A program made the translations under genes and the position numbers. Positions 23,179 to 35,352 of a stretch of 64,000 nt of DNA are shown piece after piece. The stretch comes from Cymbomonas tetramitiformis (Eukaryota > Chlorophyta > Pyramimonadophyceae > Pyramimonadales > Pyramimonadaceae), in NCBI GenBank assembly GCA_001247695.2, contig LGRX02033428.1:20879-84878 (forward strand), read 5' to 3'. The notes beneath the pieces are model-generated. The model ran no database searches. It had not been told where the DNA came from and saw only the letters and a program-made list of their open reading frames with translations. The stretch's first letter is position 1. Every line of letters begins with the position of its first letter.

Positions 23179-25600
23179 AATGGAACCACCTTTCTGACTG
23201 CATGATGCATGGAAAGGTATGGTAACCTTCACAGATATTGTGAATTCCAACATGAGCTTTGTGAATGTGTTGTCGAAAAGAACCAGGTGCTTATCGTATA
23301 TGTATCTTACACACTTTGAGGCGCGGTCCAGCCTGCGCATCGGGATTTTGAGTGATTTTGGGGGAGTTAGATGGTATCCCGTGTTGGTGACATGGGGGCT
23401 ATGCATGTAAAATCGCATGCAAAACGGCAGGTTAAAAAAATTGATTGCATAAGTTATGGCTGTTTTCCATCTAGGTTAACCTATAGTGGGATATGCTTGG
23501 TCTGTCTATCCCGGAAAGTGGACTTCACAGTTGACTCTCGGTATTGGAATCTATCATATACGCAAGGTTTTGACCCCGAGTCAGAACTAAGTCAGACTAG
23601 GAGTCTGACAGGGGCTTACATCGGGACTGTCGGGAAGGCTGCCATCTCAGCACACCACCTTTGTTCTAGGTGGAGGGGGTGCAGAGGCACAACTATAGGT
23701 CAATGTCAGGGTTACAGAAACCTTGCCAGCTACCACAATTTACCATTTTGATAAATTCCCTGGGTTATCGGTACCCAAAATAGCATGTAACAGCGAGGGC
23801 ACACGTCAATGATGATGCGATTAGAGGAGTCGGTGCATCAGCAACATAAGGCGGGTCGTGCTATTCGCGTCAACGGTATCCCCCGCTGCCGTGAAGGTTG
23901 TAACCTTTTTCTGAGCATATGATGGCAGCTGACCCACACCAGTGTAGATGCACACATCACCGCGCGGTGGCTTTCCCATAGTTGGTGACGCAAACCTACG
24001 GGAATGCAAAGGACGTGACCTCAACCGAAGAGATACTCTTCCGACTTTCCCGAAACTGTGTCGAATAAAGTTACCAAAGTTGGCAATTTCTCGAGGGAAT
24101 ATTCATTTGAAATGTGAGGCTAATTTTCGGGCAATTGATTACTACCACTCGAAACTGTGCATGTCCATGTGTTTGCATGTAACTCATTTACCTCTCAATT
24201 TTCACAATAAAAAAGTCTTCCTCATTTGAATATCCACAACTCTCTTACAAGCCTGTAAAGTAACTGTTTAGAAGAGAACTTAATTTCAGAGTACTATACC
24301 GTGTCTACATTATTGATTTTCGAATTGCTGAAATGACCAGAAATAAGTATAAACTAATTAGAAATGTTTTTTTAAGCTTACAGCCAAATATATTTTTAGA
24401 TTTTTTTAAGCCTATGGAAAATTTCAGACCTATATTTATTTATTCGTCAGATTAGTTCTTTTATTGCAGCTTGAGTTGACTTCGGAAATTAACCATTTAA
24501 CATTTTAACACTATATTGTTGATCATGGTGAACACAAACTCCCAACTTTTTGATTGTGCTTCTGAAGTGCAGGACCTTGCTGTTTCTCATTCAAACCATT
24601 GTAATATTATCATACCGTAAGCCCTTTGGCAGGCAACTCCAGCCTAGATAGATATATGCACTACGGTATGCATATGCGATATGTGATATGCAGCCATACG
24701 TGTGTTACTTTTGCGCAGTAAATTACAGTATGTTCAGTCCTTCCACAGGCAACTCCGCACGCTATCGGGTATTGCGAGTCTTATTCACTAGCACCTGCAG
24801 CTGAACTAGTTCCTGCTCCTGCGGCACTCATCACAATGCCACGCATACCCGCAACCACAACTTCAAATATCTCGTTCGGAATGCCATTCTGCTCCTCTTA
24901 AGGTTTACAAATTGGGATGATGAGTCCATTTAAGAGTCCTCAATGATGATGCGTCGCTAGAGGCTGTGGTCACTTGGTGATGGTGGTGAGGGAGCGGGAT
25001 AAATTTATTGGTTTGTACTTTCGTTGTGGTTGTTGGGTTCGACACAATTCGAATCAATAATTTGTTCACTTTTTAAGCACAGTTCATTTTTGGTCAGATA
25101 GGTCATAGTCTCGTAAGTTGTTTTTACATTGCACGGCACGAGAGCCGACCTACCATTTATAGATGGTTCGTCGTTCTTTCAATTGGCGATCTTTTCTCAA
25201 AAACAATTTAGTATATATTTGTAAAAACAATAATTAAGACACGGTAGTTCCCTTCGTACCATAATGCAGACATTTGTGTGCTACTTTTACATGTCTTACC
25301 AAAACCTTGAGGGAACCTATTGGCATTTGGACCTACTGTTTAAAAATCTCAAAGCCGCATACAGTCCCTTTAAGTTCAGGCAGTGCCAGTTAATGTCGTT
25401 GCTTTACAACTTTGACTCCGAGCTTGGAGAAAATAAGAAAGGTACAGATAGAGCTAGGGGTAATAATAACATGTACAATGTGTACAAAACTAGTCCATCG
25501 ATGGCGGGGGAACGTTTGTTCACTGCAACACAACGCATGCACCGGTCGGTGTTCACTAGGCACTCTGTTCGATGTATGCTGTTAAGGTATCTACAAGATT
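23179..25600. other. AT-rich intergenic region
   Basis: Composition falls to AT-rich from about 24050. AATAAA-type strings occur near 24065 and 24210. No supported gene, repeat array or RNA gene was seen. Short open frames have no family resemblance. Confidence 0.5.
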
Positions 25601-26920
25601 CTAAGATGACTTCTTCAAGAAGGGCCTGTTGCACGCCGCACCAAGGAGTCCCGTGGACGTCAACTCACCGCACGTCTTTTTGGAAAGGTCAATAGGTTCA
25701 ACAGACTGTTTTAGCAAAGCGATCTTATCTTCCTTCTTCATGTTCACACCCTCCGGAAGCACAAAGCACGCCTCCATTTCCTCGAACTTCCCCCCGAGAA
25801 GCCGAGTGAAGCAGTCTTTCCACTCGGTCTTGGCAAAGGCAAACGGGATGTCTGCGGTCTCGTAGACCTGGTGCATACGCTTTTGCTCATCCACCTTACG
25901 TGGGGTTGACATAGAAGTATTGAAGGCATGATGCACCGCGTGGAAGGCTTCACGTTGAGGAGTCTCGTCAACCAGAATAGTGCAATTCTTGACTATGTGG
26001 TTTTGCGAGTCGACAGTACTGTTGGGGTTGGAGAAGCCGTGCATGGCCCACTCGCCACTATTGTAAATAAGGTTGGTGGCGAAGGTGGGGATCACAAACA
26101 CGAAAAGGAAAGCAAGCGGGTTGAGAGTTGCCAGAGCAGCCCCCAGAGCGAACATGAAAGCTTGGCCCTTCAACACACCGAAGGCGTGCTTCCAGCGGCG
26201 CTCGTTGGCAAACTTCATGGTGTAGCCCACGTGCCACTGGCGCAATACTAACAAGCGAGGATTGTACTTGAAGAAAAAGTCAAAAGCGCTGGAACGGTTG
26301 TACCACAGGTGGCACTCGACATCGTCGAGGTTGTTGCAGTACTTGTGATGGCAGAGAACATGGCACAACCGATCGTTCTCGGGAAAGCGGCCGTGCATTG
26401 GAAGACTGCCCCACTGAGGCCAGTTGTTGAGGAAAGAGTACTGCTTTTTGAAAAGGCCTCCAGCCCAGTAGGCGTGTCCGGCTATGTGCCCCAAACCAGC
26501 GACGCTGAACAGAGCGGTGGGACCCTGGGCGAGAGTGTATACCCACAGAAGCGCGGCCGTGGCGATATTGGCCTCCCACTTCATGATGCAAAGAGACACG
26601 AAGGTGGGGATAATGATGAAGACGTGTGATAGCAGAAACCTGATTTGAGGAAGGTCGTCACCGTCCTTCATAAGCTCAGCTGCAAGCGCCTTCTCTGCTT
26701 TAAGATAACTACTCTTGAAGGGCATGAGTAAAATCTCAAGACCCATAAATAAAGGCTTTGCAGTCGCAACGACGAAAGTGTCCATCAACTTCTGGGTTGC
26801 CATGCAAGCAATGCTGAACGCGCCAATCACAAAGTACACCGAGTTTATTGCTGGGTTGTGCCATGGTTTCATGTAATATGTGGACGCGGGTTGAGAGGGA
26901 TCTACTTCTACTCCCCCCAT
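25601..26920 (-). CDS. Membrane fatty acid desaturase-like protein
   Basis: Membrane di-iron desaturases insert double bonds into acyl chains using three histidine boxes. From the ATG at 26920 the protein has 439 residues and no intron. The boxes are HIAGH (H145, H149), HVLCHH (H187, H191, H192) and HAVHH (H327, H330, H331). At least four hydrophobic segments flank them: about 27-42, 96-113, 118-143 and 252-285. There is no cytochrome b5 HPGG motif, and the third box is HxxHH, not the QxxHH of front-end desaturases, so the substrate cannot be assigned; a hydroxylase is possible. The frame stays open upstream of 26920 to about 26983 but without ATG. An acceptor-like CACCTACAG at about 26970 could mean a short 5' exon was missed. 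A single exon beside intron-rich genes is unusual here. Confidence 0.8.
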   Translation of the reverse strand: MGGVEVDPSQPASTYYMKPWHNPAINSVYFVIGAFSIACMATQKLMDTFVVATAKPLFMGLEILLMPFKSSYLKAEKALAAELMKDGDDLPQIRFLLSHVFIIIPTFVSLCIMKWEANIATAALLWVYTLAQGPTALFSVAGLGHIAGHAYWAGGLFKKQYSFLNNWPQWGSLPMHGRFPENDRLCHVLCHHKYCNNLDDVECHLWYNRSSAFDFFFKYNPRLLVLRQWHVGYTMKFANERRWKHAFGVLKGQAFMFALGAALATLNPLAFLFVFVIPTFATNLIYNSGEWAMHGFSNPNSTVDSQNHIVKNCTILVDETPQREAFHAVHHAFNTSMSTPRKVDEQKRMHQVYETADIPFAFAKTEWKDCFTRLLGGKFEEMEACFVLPEGVNMKKEDKIALLKQSVEPIDLSKKTCGELTSTGLLGAACNRPFLKKSS

Positions 26921-27985
26921 TGTGCGAGGTTGCTTGGGTTTAAACAGTGGTTCACGGTTTTTACTGTCTGTAGGTGTTGCCAATTATGTTCAGGTCTGAG
27001 CAAGGCAAAATAATCGACGTCAACACACAGAAGATTGTAAAAGTGCCCAAGAGCAGCAACTACTGTAGAGATGATGCTGATGGCATGGCACCCTTTTTTA
27101 ATAATAAAAAACGCCATCTCCTCTCCTTCCTCCACGTCACCTATCATAAGTTGTTTGCCAACCTGAGACGTGACACCATTCATTTATTTTGCGTATTTAC
27201 GATATTATTTTTAAATTGGCGAGCTTGTATGCGCTACACGTCATCATCACAAGAATGGAACGTTACTGTGACACAACTTTATATAAGTTCAAACAAGCAA
27301 CCGTTACAAGCATTAAGCAAATCTTCCGTCTACACTCTACTGCTACGGTGTCACAGACTACTTTGTCTGCCGTTGCCTAAAATGCTAATTTCTGGTTGGT
27401 CCAACTCGGATGACACGTCTGCGGACAAGGGTTCTTGTCAAGCCGTGCTATATAATTTTATACAGGAAATAAAAAAGCAAAATATAAAAATATACAAATA
27501 TAAAAATGAAAATATACAAAATAGAATTTTCGAATTTCGAATATAATAAAATAATTTATTTGAGAAAATATCCTGAGGAGCATAAATGATCTTGTGTTCC
27601 AGCTCAGCTCCACTGCCTCGCCCACGCCCCGGCGACCCCCCCGGCTCTCCGGGAAGGTCCACCGAGGCGCGTATACCGCTGCTCCACGACTGCATTTACT
27701 TCTCTCCCAGCCAGCTTCGATCCTGTTACCTGCCGCTTCCCGCACCAACCGCACCCCACACCACACGCTAAGCCACTGCGCCACGCGGGCGACTGATGTT
27801 GAAAGCCGAGAATTAGTAAAACCTTTATAAAACACACAAAGGGATAATGAATAATGGATCGCGCGCATCGAAATTCGATGATGACATTATATTACGTAAT
27901 AAAAATGATGACGTGATATTTTGTAAAATCATATACGAAATATTAAAATACAGGTTAATGCCTTCAGGATTAATAAAAGGCAATT
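26921..27985. other. AT-rich intergenic region with one SINE-like insertion
   Basis: Strongly AT-rich from about 27455 to 27575. The only structured unit is the GC-rich SINE-like block at about 27580-27800. Confidence 0.5.
27580..27800 (-). mobile_element. tRNA-derived SINE-like element
   Basis: Read on the minus strand, TGGCGCAGTGGCTTAGCG fits a polymerase III A box, and about 65 bases on GGATCGAAGCT resembles a B box (8 of 11 positions). The GC-rich block ends in strongly AT-rich sequence, as SINE tails do. A clover-leaf could not be completed, so it is not an intact tRNA gene. No target duplication was identified. Confidence 0.5.
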
Positions 27986-27989
27986 CACA

Positions 27990-28510
27990 ACTTCGCTGTA
28001 ACAGGAATCATACACCTATATATGGAATCTTCGGCGTGACGCAAGACGGCGTCTGTCACACTATTCTATTATTGTGAAGCCCGCAAAGCTCCCAGAATGA
28101 AAGTTAGTGACACTGTCATCAAAGACGCCTGTATGAGCTGCAACAGGAATTATACAATCTGTGGGAAGCGGCATCAGCGACAGTAACACTATTCTTTTAG
28201 CATTCCATTTACATTGCGAAGCCCGCAAAGCTCCCGGAATGAAAGTTGGTGACACCATCATAAAAAACGCCTGAATGGGCTGCAACAGAAATTATACACA
28301 TACATACATACATACATATCCTTCTGCGGGCGCTAAACGTCGTCAGCCTGTCACACTATGCTATATTTAGATTGCGAAGCCCGCAATGCCGCAAAGCTCA
28401 CATATAAATGAAAGTTGGTGACACTGTCATCAAAGACGCCGATGCGATGTGGATGTGGGCTGCAACAGAAATTATACACACCAATGGCGCGACGCGAAAT
28501 ACTCTGCCAG
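27990..28510. repeat. About 150-bp tandem repeats, three to four copies
   Basis: Copies near 28070, 28217 and 28373 share GCGAAGCCCGCAAAGCTC, AATGAAAGTT and GGTGACAC blocks followed by AAGACGCC. They are diverged and non-coding. Confidence 0.8.
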
Positions 28511-28639
28511 CTCTTTCAAAATCGGTCATCACGTTCGATCGGCCATCATCATCACCTTCAAAACTTAAAATTCGAAATTGGAAACGTACATATGAAATCA
28601 GTGGTGGGAAAAAGTGAAATAATCTTGGTATAAATTCAA

Positions 28640-28925
28640 TGGTGGGAAGACTGTATAGTGAAATTCAGTAGCATACTGTATAGGACTGCATAGTGAAGTC
28701 CAGGTATGCTACTGAATTTGAATCCTGTATTGAAATTCCTACAGTGAATTCCTGTATAAATAGTCCTGAAATTCCTGCAATTCCTATAGTGAAATTCAGT
28801 ATTGAGTATACTACTGTATAGTGAAATTCAGTATCGAGTATAAATACAGTGGTGGGAGGACTGTATAGTGAAATAATCTGAGTAAAAATTAAGAGGTGGG
28901 AAGACTGTATAATTTGTACCTTGGA
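28640..28925. repeat. Degenerate AT-rich satellite
   Basis: Short interleaved repeats of TATAGTGAAATTCAGTA and GTGGGAAGACTGTATA run across the stretch; non-coding. Confidence 0.75.
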
Positions 28926-29191
28926 TGGGAGAACGTGAAATACTTGTTTATATTGTAGGTAAATCTTGCGTAAACGATTTATACCTGCCGCATATCAAGT
29001 CAGTCGAGAAGCGGAAAACAGGCTGGGGATCGACGGTAGAGTCAAAAGTAATTTGAATAAATGGACGACGATTAAGGGGCATGGTTGACAATGTTGAGGC
29101 AAGGGTTGACAATTTTGTGGAATGCCATACTATGTGGATAGCTAATGAACTGTCGATCTGAAAGTCAGTAGGGGATCAACGGCAGACAAGT

Positions 29192-29284
29192 TAGATGTCA
29201 CCCGTTGCCTGGGTTGACAATGACACGTCGGCCAACAAGTTGGCCAACGTGCTCATTGTCAACCCAGGCAACGGGTGACATCTA
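29192..29284. repeat. Near-perfect 93-bp palindrome
   Basis: Arms 29192-29223 and 29253-29284 are perfect 32-bp inverted repeats. The 29-bp centre is itself an inverted repeat with two mismatches, leaving almost no loop. The transcript would fold as a stem of about 45 bp. Related TTGACAAT words occur just upstream (29083, 29104). Confidence 0.95.
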
Positions 29285-29589
29285 CCTCGTGTCACACACG
29301 ACAGTCGATCGACAGGTTTATAGAGGTTTGGCGGTACGATATCATCGCATCGGGTATGCTGCTGTTGGTTTATATTTCCCTATCTGTATCTCAAGATATA
29401 TGAATATCTGTCGTGTGTTACGACTTACGAGTCGTATTTGAAGCTCTCATGTTCATAGCGATTCGCATTCGGGACACTCGACTGAGGACCCCGATTGGTG
29501 TCCTGCTGTTGAACTGCAAGGACAGAATCAAAGGGACGCGGACGGGGCGATAAATGGCCAACATCGAATCGAATGGTGTCTGACGTGTC

Positions 29590-31495
29590 TAGCTGTCTAC
29601 CATTCTACAAGTGGCCGGGAAATGATATTTCCCGGAAAAAATTGGGACTAGAAAAGTTGAAAAGTTCGGGGGGGCGTGATGGAAACAGTGAAAACGCGGA
29701 ACGGTGCAAGGATGTGCTTTGGACGCGCCGGCGCGCCATATCTGGCGCGCCTGATCCATTTTGAGAGCCCACACGCCCCGCGGCCAGCGCTGGCGGGCCA
29801 GGAAAAATGCACGCGCCGCGCTGCCGCCGCGGCGCGCCATCGCCCCATCGTAATCGAGGCGCTCCGCCAGCGGCGCTCGGCTGGCTCGTTCGCCACGCCA
29901 GCTCGGCCCTTCCCCACATTTTCGAAAATCTTTTTAAAAATTTGGGCGACTATTTTGGCCGGAAAAAATATCAAAATTTTGAAAAATTTGGGTGATCGCG
30001 TGGGAAAATATAGACGTCTGGCGAAAAATTGCCACATCGATATGTAGAGTCCGAAATTTTGAAAAACTTTTGAAAAATTTAGGCAGCGATATCCCGCCGC
30101 GATTGACACCCGCGATTTACGACGTACGCTTGATGAGGTCGGAGTTTCTGTACTTTTTTGAAATTGTTGCGTCGCGGCGTTGTTGTGGACACGTGATGAT
30201 GAGGCTGGTTGAGAATTATTCCTCTGAAGAGGATGACGACCATGAGGGAAATGATATTGAGGAGCAGGTCGACACGAGTCCGGCGCTGCGCTCAATCCAC
30301 TTGACGGGTGACACGGAGGGTGTTACTGGTGACCAAGCCTTGCGACGCCTTGATGTGGATAGTGAACACCAGCCAAACCGGCTTGAGTTAGCCTATGCGA
30401 GAACTCGATCTCAGCCTCTCACGAACGCTTTTGACAAATTCAAGAGAAAACGGGGAATAGCAGACCCCGAGGATACCAGCCTAGCTTTAGCAGCCCACGA
30501 GCGAGACTAGAGTTATTCAACAGAAACCACCTAGTGGCACAAAACGTGCTGGAGTTGGAATCCGTAGTACTGATGAACCGAAGGTTAAACCCTCCCAGCG
30601 AGTTGACGAATTTCCGAAGCATTCTTTTCGTGTCGCGGGCGGACAGTTGTTTTGTTCATGTTGCAAGGAGACTTTGTCTCTTTTGAAGACGTCCATCAAA
30701 ACTCACGTTTCCAACGCGAAGCATTTAGCTTCCCTCGTTGTGTATACCAAGCGTGGCCGAGACGACGATCATGTCAGAGTTATTTTGACAACCTATTTCC
30801 AAGAGCACAGCGAAGAAACCACAACCACTTTGAGCCCGGATGTCCACCTATACCGATATAGAGTTACAGAAGGTGCATTTTATTTAATTAGCAAGGATAT
30901 TAGTATCGTGTCGAATAGCCTGGTGGCAGCTTTGAACACATTGTAGAGATATTGACTGCATCGTACTGTTTCAATTTATTGTTAACTGTGTATAGGCTGA
31001 TTTTCAGCTTGTGCATCGCCTGAATCGTCGAATGCCAAAAATGTCAAAAATATCGAAAATTTGATAAAAATTTGGGCGGTTCCGCGAAAATGCGAGGAAA
31101 ATATAGGCGAGATCCCGGAAAATGGGCAAAAAAAATTTAGGTGCCTTCTAGGAAAAATGTGGGGAAAGGCCAGACGCCAGCCCCACGGCCACGCCATCGC
31201 CACGGGCCACCCTTCACTTATCACGCCATGTCACGCCCCACCGCGAGACATCAACGAAGGCATTTTCAGGGTAGAAGGGGTCGATTACGGACGGCGGGAA
31301 GGCTCCCTCCAAACTCTCCCCACGACCCCTCTACGATCTCGCCAAGGCGCGCCGGCGCGTTGGCGCCCCAATTTAATCCAGGCGCGCCACGCCAGCGTTG
31401 GCGGCACCCCAAAAACTCGGGCGCCACGCCAGCGCCGTGGCGCGCCACCACCGCTGACAAAAACTGCGCGCCATGCCGCCACCGCCAATGTCAGG
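29590..31495. mobile_element. Candidate DNA transposon remnant with inverted GC-rich ends
   Basis: Both ends combine blocks rich in GGCGCGCC with AT-rich blocks. The left-hand CCCTTCCCCACATTTTCG (about 29908) recurs inverted near 31150 as AATGTGGGGAAAGG. Between the ends lies a broken zinc-finger protein frame. The exact termini and target duplication could not be fixed, so the boundaries are approximate. Confidence 0.5.
30193..30943 (+). pseudogene. Broken BED-like zinc-finger protein of a transposon-associated family
   Basis: The frame from about 30193 (MMRLVENYSSEEDDD) runs to about 30490. A one-base shift is then needed to continue through TSETRVIQQKPPSGTKR to SFRVAGGQLFCSCCKE (from about 30620). 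The finger LFCSCCKETLSLLKTSIKTH plus a second histidine (AKH) gives C-x2-C...H-x5-H. It is followed by ETTTTLSPDVHLYRYRV, which resembles the GETLPxxxxVYRxKVV block that follows this finger in animal and protist transposon-linked proteins. Only the N-terminal part remains; it stops at 30943-30945. The frame break and truncation indicate a pseudogene. Confidence 0.6.
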
Positions 31496-31498
31496 GAT

Positions 31499-31580
31499 AT
31501 GACCGATGACATATGTGTCATACGTATCATACCTGTCATACATGTCATACCATGTCATATCATATCATGTCATGTCATAT
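31499..31580 (+). mobile_element. LTR fragment related to the two downstream LTR elements
   Basis: The sequence begins TGTCAGGGATATGACCGATG and continues with TGTCATAC repeats, matching the first 80 or so bases of the LTRs at 31844 and 32842. It then stops abruptly. It lies 264 bp upstream of the outer element. Confidence 0.8.
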
Positions 31581-31838
31581 GCAAGGATAGGTATCGAAAG
31601 TTTTCGGTCGTATCGATAGTTTTCGATAGGTCTCGTCTAATTATCGATCAATAACGATACGAAGTCCTCGGGAATATCAATAAATAACGATAAGTGAGCT
31701 AGCATATCGATAAATAACAATAGTTCGACATCACACATCGATCGATATGAATAACTCTACTAAGCTAATCGATAAATAAGTTTCGTAAAGTGATTATCGA
31801 TATATCGATACTACACACTATGCAAGGGGAAAATAATT
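31581..31838. repeat. ATCGAT-rich AT spacer
   Basis: ATCGATAAATAAC-type words and the palindrome ATCGAT recur about ten times in 250 bp. No gene is present. Confidence 0.7.
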
Positions 31839-31843
31839 AATTT

Positions 31844-32512
31844 TGTTAGGGTCATGACCGATGACATATGTGTCATACATGTCATACGTGTCATACCTGT
31901 CAGACATGTCATATCATGTCATGTCATGTCATGTCATGTCATGTCATGTCATGTCATGTCATGTCATGTCGGTCATGTCATATATTATTATGACAGTCGG
32001 TCGCGTCATATATTATTATGACAGTCGACAGTATGGTCGACCATGACTGTACAGGTCGAGTCGCATCATATATTTATGACAGTCGTCAGTACGGTCGACG
32101 ATGACTGTACATGTCGCCAGATGATAATGTCACATCATCAAACATCCCTGTCATCGAGAGTTCGTATGTCGAACTCGAAGATGGCAAAGCAAAGATACAT
32201 CTTGAATACAAACAAGAACCATCTTGGCTTTAAGCATGTGCGGAACACGCATGCACAGTATGAACGAACTAGTCGTTATTACAATACTGGTCGTTCAACC
32301 TACGTCTCGGGTTCACAACCCAATGGCGGTACCATCTAAGATGATGGGAGACGTATGGTACAAAGTGAGGAAGCGTTGTGCTTCAGCAGATCTTCTTACA
32401 GAGACTGCACTCACAACCCGCTATTACGTACACTCGCATTGCTGTCCAACTTTGCAGTGTTTATTTGTATATTGATAATATATTCACGGCGCCTGTTTAT
32501 CCCGCCGTATCA
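31844..32512 (+). repeat. 5' LTR of outer element
   Basis: 669 bp. It contains a (ATGTC)n microsatellite at about 31910-31970, tandem TATTATTATGACAGTCG blocks, and a TACAAAG string where the inner family has TATAAAAG. It pairs with 61866-62563. Confidence 0.88.
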
Positions 32513-32841
32513 GATGGTATTCTAAAAGAAACTCGTCAAGGCACGATACTCGAGAACTCAAGTGGGTGCAGCGACAGACGTAGTATATTTTCATATTGTT
32601 CGCAGGTTTGCAGGTGGGCGCATAAGCGACAGCGCTCGCAGTGATATTGAATATCTGCAACTTGAATAATATACGCTTGCATATCGACAGCGCAGAGATT
32701 GCGCGAGGAGATTTTTCATCGCAAACATAATCGCAGCAAATAGCGTTAGCAGAGAAGTCGTCTTGATTTTATACGCGACAAGGTGTGCGCACAGCGTACG
32801 AACGCATGCAGTGATGTCAAAAATTGCAGGAATGTCACAGT

Positions 32842-33464
32842 TGTCAGGGTTATGACCGATGACATATGTGTCATACATGTCATACGTGTCATACCTGTCA
32901 TACATGTCATACCATGTCATGTCATGTCATGTATTATTATGACAGTCGGTCATGTCATATATTATTATGACAGTCGACAGTATGGTCGATCATGACTGTA
33001 CAGGTCGAGTCGCGTCATACATTTATGACAGTCGTCAGTACGGTCGACGATGACTGTACATGTCGCCAGATGATTATGTCATATCATCAGGCATCCCTGT
33101 CATCGAGAGTTCGTATGATTGAACTCGAAGATGGCAAAGCAAAGATACATCTTGGAAACAAACCAAGAACCATCTTTAGCTTTCAGCATGCGCAGAACTC
33201 GCATGTGCAGCATGAACGAACTAGTCGTTACTACCATGCTGGTCGTTCAACCTACGTCTCGGGTTCACAACCCAATGGCGGTACCATCTAAGATGATGGG
33301 TGACGTAGGTATAAAAGTGAGGAAGCGTTGTGCTTCAGCAGATCCTCTTACAGAGACTGCACTCACAAACCCGCTCATCCGTTCACTGCATTGCTGTCCA
33401 ACTTTGCAGTGTTTCATTGTATATTGATAATATATTCACGGCGCTTGTATCTACAGCCGTATCA
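32842..33464 (+). repeat. 5' LTR of inner element
   Basis: 623 bp with TG...CA ends. A TATAAAAG box at 33310 follows TGACGTAGG, so transcription should start about 30 bp downstream, within the LTR. Confidence 0.92.
33300..33317 (+). promoter_or_regulatory. LTR promoter: TGACGTAGG plus TATAAAAG
   Basis: The same arrangement is in the 3' LTR (TATAAAAG at 43008). In the outer element's LTRs the box reads TACAAAG or TACAAAAG, so the promoter differs between the two subfamilies. Confidence 0.65.
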
Positions 33465-35180
33465 GTGGTATTCTCGTCAAGGCACGATACTCGAGAACCC
33501 AAGTGGGTGCAGTGATAGACATAGCATATTTAATATTGTTCGCAGGTTTGCAGGAGGGCGCACATACGACAGCGTTCGCATAAAATTGAATATCTGCAGC
33601 CCGAATAATATACGTTCGCATATCGACAGCGCAGAAATTGCGCGAGAAGATTTTCCGCAGCGCACTCGCAGAAACAGCTGATCGCACATATACGCGATAA
33701 GGTGTGCATATGACATATATCGGCGCAGCAATGAAATGTACACGATAAATGGTTCGCGGATATATGCATGTTCGCAGATGCGATAAATCATCGGCAAAAT
33801 CGTTTCCGCGCGGAAAATCATCAGCGCAGTATCGCAATTTTCATGATTGCGCTGAATTGCTTTTTGTACGGCCTCATATATGTTGATGCGCGATGATCAC
33901 TAAATTGCAGATGGCAGCATGCGCGATGGTCGCATACTGCGCGATGGTCACATATTTTGCAGAAGTTGATCGCAGCATGCGCGCGCTTGCAAGAATCACG
34001 TTCGAAAATTGTCTAGAATAATATATGACATAGTGGTCATCGACAGAATTTTGATTGTACACATGTCAGCGCTCGTATCATATGCTGATGAATGGCGACG
34101 ACAATTCATACTTTTCATCAGCAGCGCGCTCGCATTTGTATACAACGTACATCAGCGATTTTTGCAAATCATCTATGCACTGTTTACAATCACTGTGTGC
34201 AATGATTTATGGCCTGTCAGCATAATATATACCTTTCATGATTTCATAAAATGCGAGGAATGCTCGATTTTAGCACGTACAGTTTTAATGTGTCTACATG
34301 CAGCGAGAAGCACACATGTGTACGCGCGATAAAATCATATACATGATTGTATATATGCAGGAATGCTAAGAGCACATGATCGCTATGCTGTGGATACATA
34401 CTGCTGTGAATGCCTTATTATCATACTGCAGCAGATTCCAATGTTCTGATGACCACACAAATACTTTTGATCATCAGCATTATACTTATCAGCAGCACAA
34501 TGATCTGTGCACAATATGTGTGTGCAGATTAGCACACACACACATACACTCATTTCACTTACAGCAATCATTAATACACAGTGCATATACTTCTATATCA
34601 TGCACACATCTTATGCTGAATGATTGCAATGTTGTAAATGGTACATACTTTATTATACTGTACAGCTTGATCACGATAACAGCTGTAGTACATAGAGCAT
34701 AAGCATATTGCAGTGAATGCTAGTCTATATTCGAATCCATGTTGCAAAGGGTGCCTGACAGTAATCACAACACCATAATTAGTTTGTCGTGCCCTGGTGG
34801 AGCCGAGATGCTCTCCGGGTAACATGTACATTCTATGGTGGATTACTTGAAGGAATGCTCACCTGAGCTTCATGTAAAATCCATCAGTAACTCATTTCGT
34901 AATGAGATTATCATGGAATTACAACAATCCCTAAACTATATATATCATGTTAGATGTAATCAGTACGTGGTATGCTGACAATCTGCATGATAGGTTGTTA
35001 GGATATTGTGATATCCATAAAGATCTTGCAAAGTGTGTGTAAGTAAACACACACACACACACTAGTACTAATCAGCAGTACTATACACTGCACAAACACT
35101 AGCATTCATTATACATGTTGACAATACACTGACTCCAAGTGTAATGATCAAGTATTGTATCAATACATAATACATAGATA

Positions 35181-35352
35181 CCATTTTCCAAACACATGTG
35201 CGTGGAAAATGTCAGTGATTGCGATAGATAAGGGAGCAGGATAAGACAAGATGCTGTAGGGCTGGATGGAGTTATCTCCAGACCCGAAGGCAAGATACTG
35301 CACCCATTAAACAGCTGGTAACTGTTGGGTGCAGTCCACTCGTCATTCCACA
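35181..35352 (+). other. Conserved structured block, copy 1 of the inner element
   Basis: This 172-bp stretch is identical to 44346-44517 in the outer element although flanking sequence has diverged. It folds into stem A (CTGGA 35262-35266 with TCCAG 35277-35281) and stem B (ACTGCACCC 35297-35305 with GGGTGCAGT 35327-35335, extended by AACAG 35310-35314 with CTGTT 35322-35326). Confidence 0.75.

Noticed and set aside
25264..25695. 143-codon plus-strand open frame overlapping the desaturase 3' end
   Set aside because: No family resemblance, and it overlaps a convincing conserved gene on the other strand; treated as chance.
31910..31970. CRISPR-like regularity of ATGTC repeats
   Set aside because: It is a simple pentanucleotide microsatellite inside an LTR, without unique spacers, in a eukaryotic setting.
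34000..34720. CTGATGA words (34083, 34443) as possible hammerhead ribozyme cores in the LTR element
   Set aside because: No matching GAAA segment and stems could be placed around them.
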